This document shows, piece by piece, positions 19,497 to 28,840 of a stretch of 62,884 nucleotides of DNA. Each line of letters begins with the position of its first letter. Positions within the stretch are counted from its first letter, which is position 1. The DNA lies in assembly GCA_021732845.1 (NCBI GenBank), contig JAKFUF010000124.1, positions 1 to 62,884 on the forward strand, written 5' to 3'. Origin of the DNA: Planctomycetaceae bacterium. GTDB taxonomy: Bacteria > Planctomycetota > Planctomycetia > Planctomycetales > Planctomycetaceae. Under the pieces are notes generated by a model that was not told the DNA's origin, ran no database searches, and saw only the letters and a program-made list of their open reading frames with translations. The translations under genes and the position numbers were made by a program.

Positions 19497-21194
19497 ATGG
19501 GACTGACGACCGCGCTGAACACTTCGCTCAACGGCCTGGCCTTGAACGAAACCACGATCGACGTCATCGGCAACAACATTGCGAACGCGGGAACCACCGG
19601 TTTCAAAGCCTCGCGCGTGCTGTTCTCGACCCAACTCTCGCGGACGTTGAGCTTCGGCTCGAAACCCACCGATACCTCCGGCGGCACCAACCCACGGCAG
19701 ATTGGACTGGGTGCGTTGACGGCAACGATTATTCCGGACTTCACCCCGGGAAGCATCAGCGCCTCGACCAGTCCTTCGGATCTCGCCATTCAAGGCGACG
19801 GTTTCTTTATCGTGAACTCCTCGGACGGACAGGTCTACACCCGCAACGGCAACTTCCGCCTGGACTCCAGCGACAAGTTGTCGACCAGTCAGGGTAACCG
19901 CGTCCTGGGCTATACGGTCGACTCCGACTTTAACCTGATCACGACCGGGCTGTCAGAAATCAGCATCCCCCTGGGCAGCCTGCATCTGGCCCAGCAGAGT
20001 TCGAAGCTCACGCTCGGCGGCGCGTTGTCGCCCCAGGGTGCTCTCGCCACCCGGGGCACACTCCAGACGAGCAACGTTCTGGTCGATTCGACCAACACGC
20101 CGATTGCCTCGGCGGCGGCCCTGCTAACCACCGTCCGGAATCAAGGCGCCCCGGCAACACCGTTGTACACGGCGGGCGACGTGTTGAAGTTCACTCCGCA
20201 GAAAGGCGGCCGGCAGGTCGAGGCGAAATCGTTGACCGTGACCGCCACCACCACGGTCCAGGACCTGATGACCTTCTTCGACAACACCCTGGGCCTGCAG
20301 GGGCCGCCGCAATTCACGGCCGTGCCCACCGATGCCGACGGCATTGATGTCGGAGCCACGCTTGTGGGCGGGGCGATTCAGATCAAAGGGAACCGTGGTA
20401 TCGTCAATGATTTTGACATCGCGGTCGGCACACTGACCAACAATGGGTCGGTGATTCCGCTGTCGTTTTCGCCCAACGCCAACCGTGCCGATGGCGAGAG
20501 TACGGTCACGACATTTACGTTGTATGACTCGCTGGGCACGCCGCTGACGGTGCGGATGTCGGCCGTCATGGAAACGCAGTCCTCCAACAATACGACCTTC
20601 CGCTACTTTCTTGAGAGCGCGGACCAGGCGGGCGCGGATGTTGTCATCGGCAACAGCACGGTGACATTCGACAACGTTGGCCGGGTCACGGCACAGCCCA
20701 GCAATCAGTTTTCCCTCAGCCGCACGGGGACTGCCGCCGTCGACCCGATGCTGTTCTCCGTCGACCTGTCGCAGATCTCGGGCATCTCGGCGACGGGCAG
20801 CAACCTGAACCTGACCAATCAGGACGGCACGAGCCCCGGCACGCTGACGAGCTACGTGATCGACGAGCAGGGGAACATCAACGGGGCGTTCGACAACGGC
20901 ATCATCCGTTCGTTGGGACAGGTGGTACTGGCGCGGTTCACCAACCCCGCCGGCCTGCTCCAGAATGGTTATGACAATTTCCGCGAAGGGATCAGTTCCG
21001 GCCTGCCGCAGATCGCGCCCCCAGGCGAGTTCGGCACCGGCACGATCCGCAGTGGCTCAATCGAACTCTCCAACACCGACATCGGCCGCAATCTGGTCGA
21101 CCTGATCGTCGCCTCGACGAACTACCGCGGCAACGCCCGCGTCATCAGTTCGGTGGATCAGCTCGTGAACGAACTCCTGGCCCTTGGCCGCTGA
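19497..21194 (+). CDS. flgE: Flagellar hook protein FlgE
   Basis: FlgE polymerises into the hook. The 565-residue protein starts with the flagellar rod/hook motif LNTSLNGLALNETTIDVIGN followed by NIANAGTTGFKASR. A FlgE block follows (IQGDGFFIVNSSDGQVYTRN) and it ends with NTDIGRNLVDLIVASTNYRG and the usual coiled C-terminus. It is longer than E. coli FlgE (about 400), with the extra length in the middle domains, as in other hook proteins with outer decorations. GGAGG lies a few bases before the ATG. Confidence 0.95.
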   Translation: MGLTTALNTSLNGLALNETTIDVIGNNIANAGTTGFKASRVLFSTQLSRTLSFGSKPTDTSGGTNPRQIGLGALTATIIPDFTPGSISASTSPSDLAIQGDGFFIVNSSDGQVYTRNGNFRLDSSDKLSTSQGNRVLGYTVDSDFNLITTGLSEISIPLGSLHLAQQSSKLTLGGALSPQGALATRGTLQTSNVLVDSTNTPIASAAALLTTVRNQGAPATPLYTAGDVLKFTPQKGGRQVEAKSLTVTATTTVQDLMTFFDNTLGLQGPPQFTAVPTDADGIDVGATLVGGAIQIKGNRGIVNDFDIAVGTLTNNGSVIPLSFSPNANRADGESTVTTFTLYDSLGTPLTVRMSAVMETQSSNNTTFRYFLESADQAGADVVIGNSTVTFDNVGRVTAQPSNQFSLSRTGTAAVDPMLFSVDLSQISGISATGSNLNLTNQDGTSPGTLTSYVIDEQGNINGAFDNGIIRSLGQVVLARFTNPAGLLQNGYDNFREGISSGLPQIAPPGEFGTGTIRSGSIELSNTDIGRNLVDLIVASTNYRGNARVISSVDQLVNELLALGR

Positions 21195-21435
21195 CAACCG
21201 ACAGGGATCTTCGGGAGCCGAACTTGGATGACAAGAAGAGGACGCACGAAATTTCGCGAACATGACGAATGACACGCATGGCAACGAGACGAGCCTCATC
21301 GACCGGGACTCGTCACCCCCGACTTGATGTCGAACTGCTGGAGAGTCGTGTCGAAAGCGTGCAACGTCAAGACCGATGCTGGGCTCGCTAGACAGATGCG
21401 AATTTTTGATTCTCCGACCCTTTAATCTCCTCACC

Positions 21436-21630
21436 ATGATCAAACTGACGCGACTCAATGGCGAGGAGTTTGTGCTCAACGCGGAGCTGATCCGCTTCGT
21501 GGAGAGCCGGCCCGACACGTTCATCACCCTGACCAACAACGACCGCTTCATCGTGAAGGAATCGCTCAACGAAGTTGTCCACCGTTCGATCGAATACTCC
21601 AGAACCATCCGGCTGCTGCCGGGCAACTGA
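21436..21630 (+). CDS. flbD: FlbD family flagellar protein
   Basis: A 64-residue protein with the FlbD signature: MIKLTRLNGEEFVLNAELIR, then FVESRPDTFITLTNNDRFIV and ESLNEVVHRSIEY. Genes of this family sit between flgE and motA in many flagellar clusters, as here. The role is unclear and it should not be confused with the Caulobacter regulator of the same name. ATG 21436 is chosen because conservation begins exactly there; the open frame extends upstream to 21376. Confidence 0.9.
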   Translation: MIKLTRLNGEEFVLNAELIRFVESRPDTFITLTNNDRFIVKESLNEVVHRSIEYSRTIRLLPGN

Positions 21631-21704
21631 TGGGAATGAAGGATGACAAACACCAACTGACATAATCCCGCTCGGCTGCCGATGCCCACCAGCGAGCGAC
21701 CAAT

Positions 21705-21767
21705 TTGTCACTTGTCATTTGTCACTTGTCACTTGTCACTTGTCATTTGTCATTTGTCATTTGTCAC
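21705..21767. repeat. 7-bp tandem repeat (TTGTCAY), about nine copies
   Basis: Units of TTGTCAT or TTGTCAC follow one another without a gap from 21705 to 21767, ending 37 bases before the motA start. The same unit recurs four times at 28841-28869 upstream of fliR. Confidence 0.88.
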
Positions 21768-21803
21768 TCCTCCCCCCTCCTTCATTCGTCCTGACCCACC
21801 CCT

Positions 21804-22577
21804 ATGGACATCGCATTACTGATCGGCCTGGGCGGCGGGGTGCTGATCGTCGTTGGCTCGATTCTGATCGCCGGCGCGTCGCTGACGGCGTTCTGGGACA
21901 CGCCCTCGGTGTGCCTCGTGTTCGGCGGCGCTGTCATGGCCTGCATGACGGCCTTTCCCATGAAGACCCTGTTCAGCGTCGCCAAGGTGTTCATCAAGGC
22001 AATGAACCCCAAGGTGCCACAGGTCCAGCCGGTCATTGAACAGCTCGTGCAGTTTGCCGAAGTGGCGCGGCGCGATGGAATTCTTGCCTTGGAGAGCAAG
22101 ATCGGCGAGGTCGCCGATCCCTTCATCCGCATGGGCCTCCAGATGGCGATCGACGGCACCGACGCCGAAGTCATGGAGATCGTGCTGCGAACCGAAATGG
22201 ATGCGCTGGCAGGGCGGCATAAAACCGGCAAGGCGATGCTCGACTGCATGAACAAATATGCGCCCGCATGGGGCATGATCGGCACGCTCGTCGGACTCGT
22301 GATCATGCTGGGCAACATGAGCGATCCGAACGCCATCGGCCCCGGCATGGCCGTGGCCCTGCTCACGACACTCTATGGCGCCATGATTTCCAACATGGTC
22401 TGTTCTCCCGTCGGTGACAAGCTGGCCTTCTATAGCCGCCAGGAACAGGAGGTCCGCGAGATCGTGGTGCGCGGGATCCTCGCGATTCAGGCCGGCGACA
22501 ACCCCCGCGTGCTGGAACAGAAACTGAAAACGTTCCTGCCGCCGTCGGCGCGGAAGGAAGAGGCGAAGGCCGCTTGA
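21804..22577 (+). CDS. motA: Flagellar stator protein MotA
   Basis: MotA forms the ion channel and torque ring with MotB in the inner membrane. The 257-residue protein has four hydrophobic segments (first DIALLIGLGGGVLIVVGSIL, last two near WGMIGTLVGLVIMLGNM and GMAVALLTTLYGAMISNMV). The conserved cytoplasmic loop contains RRDGILALESKIGEVADPFI. The start has no clear ribosome site; a run of C and T precedes it. It is followed by an unusual 786-base repeat-filled gap before motB. Confidence 0.95.
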   Translation: MDIALLIGLGGGVLIVVGSILIAGASLTAFWDTPSVCLVFGGAVMACMTAFPMKTLFSVAKVFIKAMNPKVPQVQPVIEQLVQFAEVARRDGILALESKIGEVADPFIRMGLQMAIDGTDAEVMEIVLRTEMDALAGRHKTGKAMLDCMNKYAPAWGMIGTLVGLVIMLGNMSDPNAIGPGMAVALLTTLYGAMISNMVCSPVGDKLAFYSRQEQEVREIVVRGILAIQAGDNPRVLEQKLKTFLPPSARKEEAKAA

Positions 22578-22580
22578 GAT

Positions 22581-23355
22581 AATGACCCAATGACCAATGA
22601 AACAATGACCAATGTGCGGTAGGGGTCGCAGCAACAATAAGGACCGCGGCAAGAATAACTGTCGACTTTTGACAAGCCGTACAGCCAATGAGCCGGAGGG
22701 CCTTAGCCCCCGGTTGGTGGATAATCGGAAGACGCCAGCGCCACGAACCGGACGCTACTAAGGACCGGACAAAGAATAAAGCACGCTTCAAGATGCTAAC
22801 TGAAGGCCGGTCTTAGGCAACGAGAAGGGGGACCACGAATTTTCACGAATACGACGAATGTCACGAATAACAACGCGCAGGATTCCGTCACCCGCGAAGC
22901 CATGCCGGTTGATCATTCGTGATATTCGTAAGATTCGTGAAAATTCGTGGTTAATTTATGACCGTACGATTCCCGTACCGTTTTGCCAGGCCTGTCGACT
23001 TCACCAACTACTTCATTCGTTGTCCTTGATGGCGTTCGCTGCTGGATAGCGAGATAAATATCACAGTTATTGTTGCTGCGATCCTAACAGGGCATTTTGC
23101 TTGCGAGATGGCTTGCCGATGTGAACGAGTCCATGAGCCGGCACGCGTTTGCAACCGGTTTTACGACTGCCGGAACCGGAAGCTAACGCGTGCCGGCTCA
23201 TTGGCGGATCAACGAATCGAAATCGAACAGTTATTTTTGCTGCGTTCCCAGGTTGATCTGGCTGCCCAAAGATTCAGAACCTCAATCTGGCATTCTGTAA
23301 AATCGAACCCAACGGACGACTCATTGGTCATTGATTCATTGGTCATTGGGTCATT
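22581..23355. repeat. Nested inverted-repeat block filling the motA-motB spacer
   Basis: Bases 22581-22614 (AATGACCCAATGACCAATGA...) and 23322-23355 are 34-base inverted repeats with one mismatch, and they enclose the whole spacer. Nested within are a 117-bp repeat (22641-22757), a CACGAA inverted repeat (22831-22954) and a perfect 17-bp pair at 23133-23149 with 23185-23201 (ATGAGCCGGCACGCGTT). I see no gene inside. Confidence 0.85.
22641..22757. repeat. 117-bp dispersed repeat, copy 2
   Basis: Matches 19148-19264 in the same orientation, starting GGACCGCGGCAAGAATAACT. Confidence 0.8.
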
Positions 23356-23363
23356 CCCCTCCC

Positions 23364-24083
23364 ATGCCTGTCGAAGAAGATCCACCCGCCGGAGCGCCCG
23401 AATGGGTCGTCACCTATGGGGACATGATGTCCCTGTTGCTGACATTCTTCATCATGCTGGTCTCCATGGGTGAGTTGAAGAAGGACGAGGGAAAGTTCCG
23501 GGCGATGCTGGACGCCCTTAAGCAGACCTTCGGGCCCGAATTCGGAATGTTCGGCGCGCCAGGGCCGTCACTGCAGACAACGAGCGTGTACAACAAGCTC
23601 AGCTCTTTGGGCGACAAGAAATCCGGTGGTCTTCTCAAAAACAACGAAGACACCGGCGGACCTGGCGGCAAGCATGGGACGGTCGAGAAGATTCGCGATG
23701 GCATGAGAGTGACTTTGGGCGGCCCCGTGCAGTTTGCCGCGTTCTCGGCGGAACTGACGCCGCCGCTGAAGAGCACTCTGGACATCATCCTGCCGACGAT
23801 CCGGGCCTCGGGCCATGACATCGAGATTCGGGGGCATGCCTCGGCGCAGCCACTGCCAGTGGATTCACCCCACGCCGACCAGTTCGACCTCTCCTTCGCC
23901 CGCGCGCGGAACGTCGCGAACTATCTCCAGGAAAAGGGCATTCCTCCCGGGCGGATGCGGGTCAGCGCCGCCGGTGACACCGAGCCCCGGACCATCTCCA
24001 CCGATCAAACGGCCAATCGCCGGGTTGACGTGTTTCTCCGGGAATCGTATATAGACCCCCCCGCCGTGCCCGGCGCGAAGTGA
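23364..24083 (+). CDS. motB: Flagellar stator protein MotB
   Basis: MotB anchors the stator to peptidoglycan. The 239-residue protein has the short N-terminal tail and single membrane helix with the ion-carrying Asp: VVTYGDMMSLLLTFFIMLVS. A plug-like linker follows, and the OmpA-like peptidoglycan-binding domain includes IEIRGHASAQPL and FARARNVANYLQEKGIPPGR and ends in NRRVDVFLRE. Start 23364 is chosen because the 11 residues upstream are encoded by the repeat arm. MotA lies 786 bases upstream. Confidence 0.93.
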   Translation: MPVEEDPPAGAPEWVVTYGDMMSLLLTFFIMLVSMGELKKDEGKFRAMLDALKQTFGPEFGMFGAPGPSLQTTSVYNKLSSLGDKKSGGLLKNNEDTGGPGGKHGTVEKIRDGMRVTLGGPVQFAAFSAELTPPLKSTLDIILPTIRASGHDIEIRGHASAQPLPVDSPHADQFDLSFARARNVANYLQEKGIPPGRMRVSAAGDTEPRTISTDQTANRRVDVFLRESYIDPPAVPGAK

Positions 24084-24218
24084 TTTCGGCTGCGCGCCGC
24101 AGGATGGGCTTTCAAGCCGATCCACGGTTGGGTTGCGCCCGCAGGTTTGCCCACGGTCGAGGACGACCGTGCGAGAGGGTGTGGCGGCGCGCGGCGAAGT
24201 TCGGTCAAGGAGGACCCG

Positions 24219-24746
24219 ATGGCGACAGACACCGCTCCCGCCGAAACGGTGCAGGCGGCACCAGCCCGCAAGAGCAAGTTCATGATGATCGTGGGGATCA
24301 TCGCGGTGTTGATCGTCGCGCAGGCCGTCATCACCTATTTCCTGATGCCCAAGGCGGCTCCCGCTGCCGCCGCACCGACCGATCCGGCAGCACCGCCACC
24401 CAAGACGCCGGCCATCGCGGATGAGCTTCCGGAAACCGCGGAAGTGCCCCTCGGCGACCACAACTGCACCAACAGCTCGAACCCAGGGACATCGATCCAC
24501 TTCAATTTCAAACTGGTGGCCATCGTCACGCCGGACAAAGTCAGCGGGATCAAACCGAAACTGGAGTCACACTCGGCCCGCCTGCGTCAGACCATCGCCA
24601 AAATCATTCGCAGCGCCAAGCTGGAAGATCTGAACGAACCGAGCTTCGGCACGATCCGCCGCCTGCTGCGTGAAGAGATCAACCGCCTGCTGCGCGTCGA
24701 CATCGACGAGATCGTGATCACCGACCCGCACCTGATTGAGAACTGA
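24219..24746 (+). CDS. fliL: Flagellar basal body protein FliL
   Basis: FliL surrounds the stator and supports torque. The 175-residue protein has one membrane helix (KFMMIVGIIAVLIVAQAVIT), an Ala/Pro-rich linker, then a periplasmic domain ending in the FliL pattern RRLLREEINRLLRVDIDEIV. ATG 24219 has a strong AAGGAGGA site about six bases upstream; a start at 24147 is possible but has no such site. Confidence 0.88.
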   Translation: MATDTAPAETVQAAPARKSKFMMIVGIIAVLIVAQAVITYFLMPKAAPAAAAPTDPAAPPPKTPAIADELPETAEVPLGDHNCTNSSNPGTSIHFNFKLVAIVTPDKVSGIKPKLESHSARLRQTIAKIIRSAKLEDLNEPSFGTIRRLLREEINRLLRVDIDEIVITDPHLIEN

Positions 24747-24792
24747 GCATCGACGTATTCGACAACAGCAGGACGGCTTGTTTCAAACAAAT

Positions 24793-24847
24793 TCGGATTT
24801 CAAATTTCACAGTCAATTGTCTTTGTGAACTCTGAAATTTGAGATTC
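24793..24847. repeat. A/T-rich inverted repeat before fliN
   Basis: TTCAAATTTCACAG at the left is an imperfect reverse complement of CTGAAATTTGAGAT at the right. Similar sequence occurs near 15867-15895. It sits where fliM would normally be found. Confidence 0.55.
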
Positions 24848-24908
24848 ACTTTGTGTTAACACTTAACCTCAACCTTTGGACTAGATTCACCCCGAGACGG
24901 AGCAGCGC

Positions 24909-25574
24909 GTGGCGGATGGGATGGACGACCTTCTGGACCCCTCGGAAATCGAGAACCTGCTGAAATCGGCGGGTGCTCTCGGTGGGGGTCCGCCGTCCAC
25001 GCCCGCGGCCTCGGCGCCTGCGCCGGCACCAGCCCCCATCCCTGATGCCGGCGAGATGGGCGACCTGCTCAGCGGCAACGAGATTGAAGCGCTGCTGGCC
25101 CAGCACACTCCGTCGGCGCGGCCCGTTGAGCCACCGGCTCCAGCGGCTCCCGCTCTGCCCCGCTTCGCGCCCGACGAACTGTTGAACGAGGCGCAGGCCG
25201 GCCTGCAGATGGCGCAGGACCTGGGCATGCCGCCCCCTCCGTCGCGGCCGAAGCCACCGCCCGACCCGCGTCTCGCCGCGGCCCAGCCTTACGAACTCGA
25301 AGCGTTCGATTCTCTTCCGGACGACGTTGAACCGGGCCAGTTGCGGGCCTTGGAAGAGGTCGAACTCGACCTGCGGATCGAACTCGGCCGGTGCGAGCTG
25401 CTCATCGAAGAGGTGCTCAAACTCCGCGAGGGCTCCGTCGTGCCCCTCGACAAGCTGGCCGGCGATCCGGTGGACATCCTCGTCAACGGAAAGCTGATTG
25501 CACGGGGCGAAGTCCTTGTGCTCAATGACAATTTTTGCGTGCGCGTGGCAGAAATTCTGTCGCCCGCCGGTTGA
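24909..25574 (+). CDS. fliN: Flagellar switch protein FliN with FliM-like N-terminal peptides
   Basis: FliN forms the lower C-ring of the motor switch. The last 75 residues are a SpoA domain: VELDLRIELGRCELLIEEVL, then KLREGSVVPLDKLAGDPVDI and VLNDNFCVRVAEIL. The protein is 221 residues, longer than a minimal FliN. The extra N-terminal part holds two similar peptides, LLDPSEIENLL at residues 8-18 and LLSGNEIEALL at 53-63, each like the FliM/FliY CheY-P docking peptide (LSQxEIDALL), joined by a Pro/Ala linker. No fliM is found between fliL and fliN. The start codon is GTG with GGAG upstream; ATG 24921 is an alternative. Confidence 0.9.
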   Translation: MADGMDDLLDPSEIENLLKSAGALGGGPPSTPAASAPAPAPAPIPDAGEMGDLLSGNEIEALLAQHTPSARPVEPPAPAAPALPRFAPDELLNEAQAGLQMAQDLGMPPPPSRPKPPPDPRLAAAQPYELEAFDSLPDDVEPGQLRALEEVELDLRIELGRCELLIEEVLKLREGSVVPLDKLAGDPVDILVNGKLIARGEVLVLNDNFCVRVAEILSPAG

Positions 25575-25585
25575 TTCGACCATTC

Positions 25586-26233
25586 ATGCCCACCGTGCGA
25601 CTGCTTCTGCTGCTGGCCCTCCTGATGTCGCTGCCCACCGTGGCGATCGCTGCCGATCGCCGTGTGCCGGCCACCGCTGCCGAAGAAGCCACGCCGGGCC
25701 AGCGGATCACTCCCCGCTCCGCCGAACGAGCCACGCCCGCCGGTGACCGCCCGCGCAGCACCTCCGGAAGCTGGTGGGTGACGATGGGCAGCCTGACGAT
25801 CGTCTTGGCTTTGATCCTGGCACTCGGCGGCGTGATGCGCAAGCAGATGCCCGGCATCAAGGGCCTGCTGCCGCACACCGTCTTGAAGGATTTGGGAAAG
25901 CGTCCGCTCGATCTGCGAAACAGCATCCAGCTCGTCCGCTGTGGCTCGCGCATCCTCGTCCTTGGCATCTCACCGCAAGGCCTCAACACCCTGGCCGAAA
26001 TCACCGACCCCATCGAAGTCGACTACCTCACCGGACTCTGCCAGCCACAGGATCCTTCAAATCCCGCGGCATCGTTTCAATTGAACCTGAAACGCTTCTT
26101 CGGATCGCCCTCGCGTGTGGTGGAAGATCCGCCGGGGGAGGATGCCGATGTGGCGTCGCGCCGCCTGCGCGAGCGATTGCAGCAGGCCAACGAACAGGCC
26201 GCCCAGCACTATGAAGCCGGAGGTGCGGCATGA
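25586..26233 (+). CDS. fliO: Flagellar export protein FliO
   Basis: FliO helps assemble the FliP ring of the export gate. The 215-residue protein starts with a signal-like segment ([20 protein letters not shown]), has a second membrane helix ([20 protein letters not shown]), and then the FliO domain: [20 protein letters not shown] followed by [21 protein letters not shown] low-complexity tail of 70 residues follows. Start 25586 precedes the signal; the frame upstream overlaps fliN. Its stop overlaps an ATG of the fliP frame by four bases. Confidence 0.88.
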   Translation: MPTVRLLLLLALLMSLPTVAIAADRRVPATAAEEATPGQRITPRSAERATPAGDRPRSTSGSWWVTMGSLTIVLALILALGGVMRKQMPGIKGLLPHTVLKDLGKRPLDLRNSIQLVRCGSRILVLGISPQGLNTLAEITDPIEVDYLTGLCQPQDPSNPAASFQLNLKRFFGSPSRVVEDPPGEDADVASRRLRERLQQANEQAAQHYEAGGAA

Positions 26234-26280
26234 CTGGGAAACTCCGCGCACTTTGGTCCCGGCTCTGGTCTACGCTTAAA

Positions 26281-26432
26281 AGTGGCGGGAGGGCGAGGCT
26301 CCTGCCGAGCCGCGAGCAACAGATGACCTCGTTTTCCGGCAGAGATTCGGAACGACTTGATGAGGAAGATCGTACAGGGAGTCAACACGTGTTGTTGACC
26401 GCGGCTCAGCAGGAGCTTCGCCCTCCCGCCAC
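26281..26432. repeat. Palindromic repeat element inside the 5' part of the fliP frame
   Basis: GTGGCGGGAGGGCG near 26282 and its complement CGCCCTCCCGCCAC ending near 26432 bound a 152-base element; the inner arms GAGGCTCCTGCCGAGCCGCG and CGCGGCTCAGCAGGAGC also pair imperfectly. The arm is of the GGAGGGCGAGGCTCC type, with weak similarity near 770 and 4335. Confidence 0.75.
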
Positions 26433-26457
26433 GTCGCCCGCATGGGGCGGCACGTGT

Positions 26458-27420
26458 GTGTCTCAGCAAGGGCACAAACTCTCCCAACTGTTGGCAGCCT
26501 GCTTTGCGATCGCCGCTCTGCTGCTTGTCGCGGCACCGACCAATGCCCAGCCGAACGGTCGGACACCCCGGCGTGTCGTTCCGGCCAACGCGGAGCAACC
26601 GGGCGAGCGAGTGGCCGAACGGCCCGAGTTGGCACCCGTTCCCGGGGCTGCGGCTCCTGCAGGTGCCGTGGTAGGTTTGCCCGGTCTGGGAGGCCTACAG
26701 CCCGAGCAGTTGGTTCAGCCACAGAGCTTTTCGAGCACGCTGAACCTGTTCATTCTTTTGACCGTCATAAGTCTGGTGCCGTCCATCCTGATCATGACCA
26801 CCTGCTTCGTGCGGTTCGTGATCGTGCTGGGGCTATTGCGTCAGGCGCTGGGAACGCAGACGCTGCCGCCCAACCAAGTGTTGATGTCGCTGTGCCTGTT
26901 CCTGACGCTGCTGGTAATGGCACCGGTCTGGCGGCAGAGTTACGAGAATGGCATCCGCCCCTACACTCAACCCGCACCCGGCCAGGCCGCGCTGTCGCTG
27001 CCGGAAGCCGCACGCCGCACGGCCCAGCCCATTCAGAAGTTCATGGGTGGACAGATCGAGCGGACGGGAAACAGCGATCTGGTATGGATGTTTTTGGAGT
27101 ATCAACGACCGCCCGAGGGCTCGCCGGGTTCCCGGGACTTTAAGCCACCGGAGACGTATGAAGAGTTGGGGCCGGACATCCTGCTGCCGGCGTACATGCT
27201 CAGTGAGATGAAGGCGGCGTTTGTCATCGGCTTCCAGATTTACCTGCCCTTCCTGGTGATCGACCTGGTCGTGGCGGCGGTGCTGATGAGCATGGGGATG
27301 GCGATGCTGCCGCCGAGCACGGTCTCGGTGCCGTTCAAGCTGTTGTTGTTCGTATTGATTGACGGCTGGGGGTTGACGGTGGGGATGTTGCTCGAGAGCG
27401 TCCGGCCGTTTGGAGGCTGA
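26458..27420 (+). CDS. fliP: Flagellar export gate protein FliP
   Basis: FliP forms the core of the export gate in the membrane. The conserved part holds [20 protein letters not shown], then [20 protein letters not shown] and a C-terminus ending [20 protein letters not shown] prefer GTG 26458 (320 residues) because it puts a signal peptide ([20 protein letters not shown], then PTNAQ) at the N-terminus. The frame is open back to ATG 26230, which overlaps the fliO stop by four bases; that form would carry 76 extra residues encoded largely by a palindromic repeat. A 70-residue Pro/Ala-rich part separates the signal from the core. Confidence 0.9.
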   Translation: MSQQGHKLSQLLAACFAIAALLLVAAPTNAQPNGRTPRRVVPANAEQPGERVAERPELAPVPGAAAPAGAVVGLPGLGGLQPEQLVQPQSFSSTLNLFILLTVISLVPSILIMTTCFVRFVIVLGLLRQALGTQTLPPNQVLMSLCLFLTLLVMAPVWRQSYENGIRPYTQPAPGQAALSLPEAARRTAQPIQKFMGGQIERTGNSDLVWMFLEYQRPPEGSPGSRDFKPPETYEELGPDILLPAYMLSEMKAAFVIGFQIYLPFLVIDLVVAAVLMSMGMAMLPPSTVSVPFKLLLFVLIDGWGLTVGMLLESVRPFGG

Positions 27421-27423
27421 CGC

Positions 27424-27690
27424 ATGGACGTGGAACGCTCTGTCGACCTGTGCCGCGATGCGGTCTACCTGGCGCTGATGATCGGCGGCCCGCTGCTCTT
27501 GGCCTCCATGCTGGTCAGCATCCTCTTGAGCCTGGCCCAGGCGCTGACTTCGATCCAGGACCAGACGATTTCGACGGTCCCCCGGATCATCATCATCGTG
27601 GCCCTGTTCCTGCTTCTGCTTCCTTGGATCCTCAACCGGATGATTGAATACGCCACCGAGTTGATTCGCGAGATTCCTAACTTCCAGTAG
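27424..27690 (+). CDS. fliQ: Flagellar export gate protein FliQ
   Basis: An 88-residue protein with two membrane helices (VYLALMIGGPLLLASMLVSI and VPRIIIIVALFLLLLPWILN) and the conserved loop LAQALTSIQDQTISTVP. This is typical FliQ in length and motif. It starts three bases after the fliP stop. Confidence 0.95.
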   Translation: MDVERSVDLCRDAVYLALMIGGPLLLASMLVSILLSLAQALTSIQDQTISTVPRIIIIVALFLLLLPWILNRMIEYATELIREIPNFQ

Positions 27691-27724
27691 GGTGTAGGAT
27701 GGGCTTCCTAGCCCGTCCATTACG
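27691..27724. repeat. Hairpin repeat after fliQ
   Basis: GGATGGGCTTCCTAGCCCGTCC is an imperfect palindrome just after the fliQ stop. A similar piece, GGATGGGCTTTCAAGCCGAT, lies at 24102 after motB. No T-run follows. Confidence 0.65.
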
Positions 27725-27770
27725 CATGGTCTGAGAGTCATCTTACGTTTGCTTAATTGGAGACTGGGCG

Positions 27771-28676
27771 ATGTGGGCTCTCGTCATAGCCACTCTCTGC
27801 GTTGGCATCCTCCAGGATTCGAACACAGATAATTCCGTTCCTGCCGCCCCACAGGTCGCCGAAGAAACAACCGAACTTGGCATTCGCTGTGAAGTCGTTG
27901 TGGAGAAGACCGGGGCGGTCCTTCGCACGTTGGAAACCCGCATCGAACCAAATGGCGAATTCCTACTCCAGGCTACATATCCGCCCCAATGGTGCAGAAT
28001 TCAGGGGACTGTGACGCAGGACGAGGGAGCCCGCAAGAAACTTCTATTGAAGTACCGCTTTGGCGAGTGCGTCAGAATCGATGAAACCAACCCGAAAGCA
28101 GTTGAACCTGATCAATGGATGTCAAAGGCAGAGCAACTGCCCGTCTACCGCCTTCTTAGTAACCAATTCGTGGATGCAGAGCGGGAGTTCGCGAGTGGGA
28201 CGCCCATCAGGCTCCACATCGACAAGTCCCGCGAGGCGCTTGTGGTCAGCCTCGTTCAGCTGAAAGCATCAGATAAGGCTGACAATGAGCAGTCAGCGGA
28301 GTGCCGGGTTGTTCGCATTCGAAAACTCGACATTCAGCGAAACATTCGCCGGAATCTATCGCGCGAGATTGATTCATCCCGGATGATCGAGACATTGATC
28401 GGCCGGGACAACCGCTTTCAAACCAGCGTCACCTGGGATGGGCTTCAGCAGCAGGCTGCCGGTGAAACGGATTGCCATCAACCCGGCAAGTCCAGATGCA
28501 AGATCAAATGCTCGACAGATAAGGATGGTCAAGGGATTACTTGCGACACATCTCTCACAATTTCCACAGGCTCAGAAATACTTACCGGCTGGTTTTGCAC
28601 AAACTCAGACTCCGGCGAGCAGAATATGTGTGCTGTTTGGCAGTTGGTGAACAACTACGATCCAGACGAGTTTTAG
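27771..28676 (+). CDS. Unknown protein inserted between fliQ and fliR
   Basis: I do not recognise this 301-residue protein. The first 15 residues (MWALVIATLCVGILQ) are hydrophobic and could be a weak signal peptide or anchor. The C-terminal part has six Cys (ETDCHQPGKSRCKIKCSTDK, then GITCDTS and WFCTNS...NMCAVW), which suggests disulfides and export. The middle is acidic and mixed. By eye it is less GC-rich than its neighbours. Repeats bound it on both sides (27691 and 28841). The fliQ-fliR order is otherwise close to universal, so it is likely a late insertion. A motility function is not implied. Confidence 0.7.
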   Translation: MWALVIATLCVGILQDSNTDNSVPAAPQVAEETTELGIRCEVVVEKTGAVLRTLETRIEPNGEFLLQATYPPQWCRIQGTVTQDEGARKKLLLKYRFGECVRIDETNPKAVEPDQWMSKAEQLPVYRLLSNQFVDAEREFASGTPIRLHIDKSREALVVSLVQLKASDKADNEQSAECRVVRIRKLDIQRNIRRNLSREIDSSRMIETLIGRDNRFQTSVTWDGLQQQAAGETDCHQPGKSRCKIKCSTDKDGQGITCDTSLTISTGSEILTGWFCTNSDSGEQNMCAVWQLVNNYDPDEF

Positions 28677-28840
28677 GCGGTGAATTTAAGTCGATCGTGG
28701 TTTACGGGCGGCATTCCGTGTCGCATTCCACTTCACACGCAAAATCGCGGTGTTCGACACGACCCATTCAACGAGCGGACAGCACATGACAAGGCGTAAG
28801 GCACCACTCCGTTGTCGGCGTGGCTCGACGGACATCGAAT

